From NCBI RefSeq assembly GCF_021869765.1, contig NZ_CP084580.1, positions 3,844,001 to 3,908,000 of the forward strand: a stretch of DNA of 64,000 bases, read 5' to 3'. Origin of the DNA: Chryseobacterium sp. MEBOG06 (GTDB taxonomy: Bacteria > Bacteroidota > Bacteroidia > Flavobacteriales > Weeksellaceae). The notes below the pieces were generated by a model that made no database searches, had not been told where the DNA came from, and saw only the letters and a list, made by a program, of their open reading frames with translations. Made by a program: the position numbers and the translations under genes. This document shows positions 63,679 through 64,000 of this stretch, one piece after another. Position 1 is the stretch's first letter, and every line of letters starts with the position of its first letter.

Positions 63679-64000
63679 TCATTTTAGAAAAATTTTATCT
63701 GCGTCTGGATATCCGGAGCTTTCCAAAAATTCTTTCCACTCTTTGTCTTTGAAAACAAACAGATTGCAACGGAGTTCATCGGATTTATTTTCCATTTCCG
63801 TTTCATAGTAGTAATAAGTAAGATTTTTACTTTTCCAAATGGCAACTTCCTGACGGAATTTATTGGGAGTACCGGTAATTTCATTGCCAGTAATTTTTGA
63901 TTCAAAATTATTATGTATGGTATCAAAAACCGGAGTGTGAAGGGTTTTGTTTAAATTTTCAAAAAGTGCTTTCTGTTCTTTTTCTGTGTAAATATCGAGC
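63679..64000 (-). CDS. C-terminal fragment of an uncharacterised protein
   Basis: A minus-strand frame enters at the window edge and ends with TGA at 63679-63681, 106 visible codons. It contains HTPVFDTIHNNFESKITGNEI, WKSKNLTYYYYETEM and KEWKEFLESSGYPDADKIFLK. Composition looks like a real soluble protein, whereas the ATG-opened frame at 63684-63926 gives a low-quality sequence. The start lies beyond the window. I do not recognise the family. Confidence 0.6.
   Translation of the reverse strand, partial: LDIYTEKEQKALFENLNKTLHTPVFDTIHNNFESKITGNEITGTPNKFRQEVAIWKSKNLTYYYYETEMENKSDELRCNLFVFKDKEWKEFLESSGYPDADKIFLK

Noticed and set aside
63684-63926. An 80-codon minus-strand frame
   Set aside because: The overlapping frame ending at 63679 gives a more protein-like sequence that runs to the window edge.

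Overview
The window is a low-GC, gene-dense piece of a Bacteroidota chromosome, most likely Chryseobacterium or a close relative in the Weeksellaceae. The evidence is three SusC/SusD pairs, a C-terminal type IX secretion (T9SS) sorting domain, a CbpA/CbpM pair, HMG-CoA synthase, Bacteroidota-type -7 boxes (TAnnTTTG) in front of many genes, and few Shine-Dalgarno sequences. I see no rRNA, tRNA, CRISPR array, phage gene or transposase. The genus is inferred from protein flavour, not from a marker gene.

Layout. 1-1.3 kb: N-terminal part of a TPR protein and a frameshifted MORN/YwqK-like gene. 1.3-11.1 kb: five minus-strand genes, probably one operon, running sensor kinase, HExxHxxGxxH metalloprotease, SusC, SusD, LytTR regulator. 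11.4-13.5 kb: a secreted thioredoxin, a DUF3575-like outer-membrane protein and a small membrane protein. 13.7-21 kb: NamZ-type muramidase diverging from an ABC permease, a cystathionine-beta-synthase-like enzyme, CbpA/CbpM, a dicarboxylate/amino-acid symporter and two uncharacterised membrane proteins. 21-25.4 kb: an aldehyde/alcohol oxidation cassette (DUF779, AdhP, ALDH, divergent AraC) holding a GC-rich structured element.

25.5-34.8 kb: two tandem SusC/SusD operons that share a 5' leader. 35.2-45.6 kb: HMG-CoA synthase, M1 aminopeptidase, an antitoxin-like small protein, a polytopic GT-C-like protein, ThyA, a 24-residue-repeat protein, a GreA-like protein, a GH13 lipoprotein and a pRiA4b ORF-3-type protein. 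45.7-52 kb: PhoR/PhoB-like two-component genes diverging from a TonB receptor and a beta-helix-like lipoprotein.

52.4-56.8 kb: two paralogous cytosine-deaminase-like amidohydrolases around an AraC regulator and an ankyrin lipoprotein. 57-64 kb: HemL, a glucosaminidase/LysM protein, an ACC-deaminase-like PLP enzyme, a mini HExxH membrane protein, DUF5522 and DUF4136 proteins, a secreted endonuclease I with a T9SS tail, and a C-terminal gene fragment at the edge.

How it fits together. Much of the window concerns outer-membrane nutrient capture. Three SusCD systems and one classic TonB receptor/lipoprotein pair are present, two of the four next to a two-component system. The 1.3-11.1 kb locus looks like a self-regulated protein- or peptide-use system, and the 45.7-52 kb locus may be a phosphate-responsive uptake system. 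Both assignments are inference from gene order. Several start codons were moved from the longest open frame: two histidine kinases and the ABC permease appear to use TTG, and one AraC gene appears to use GTG.
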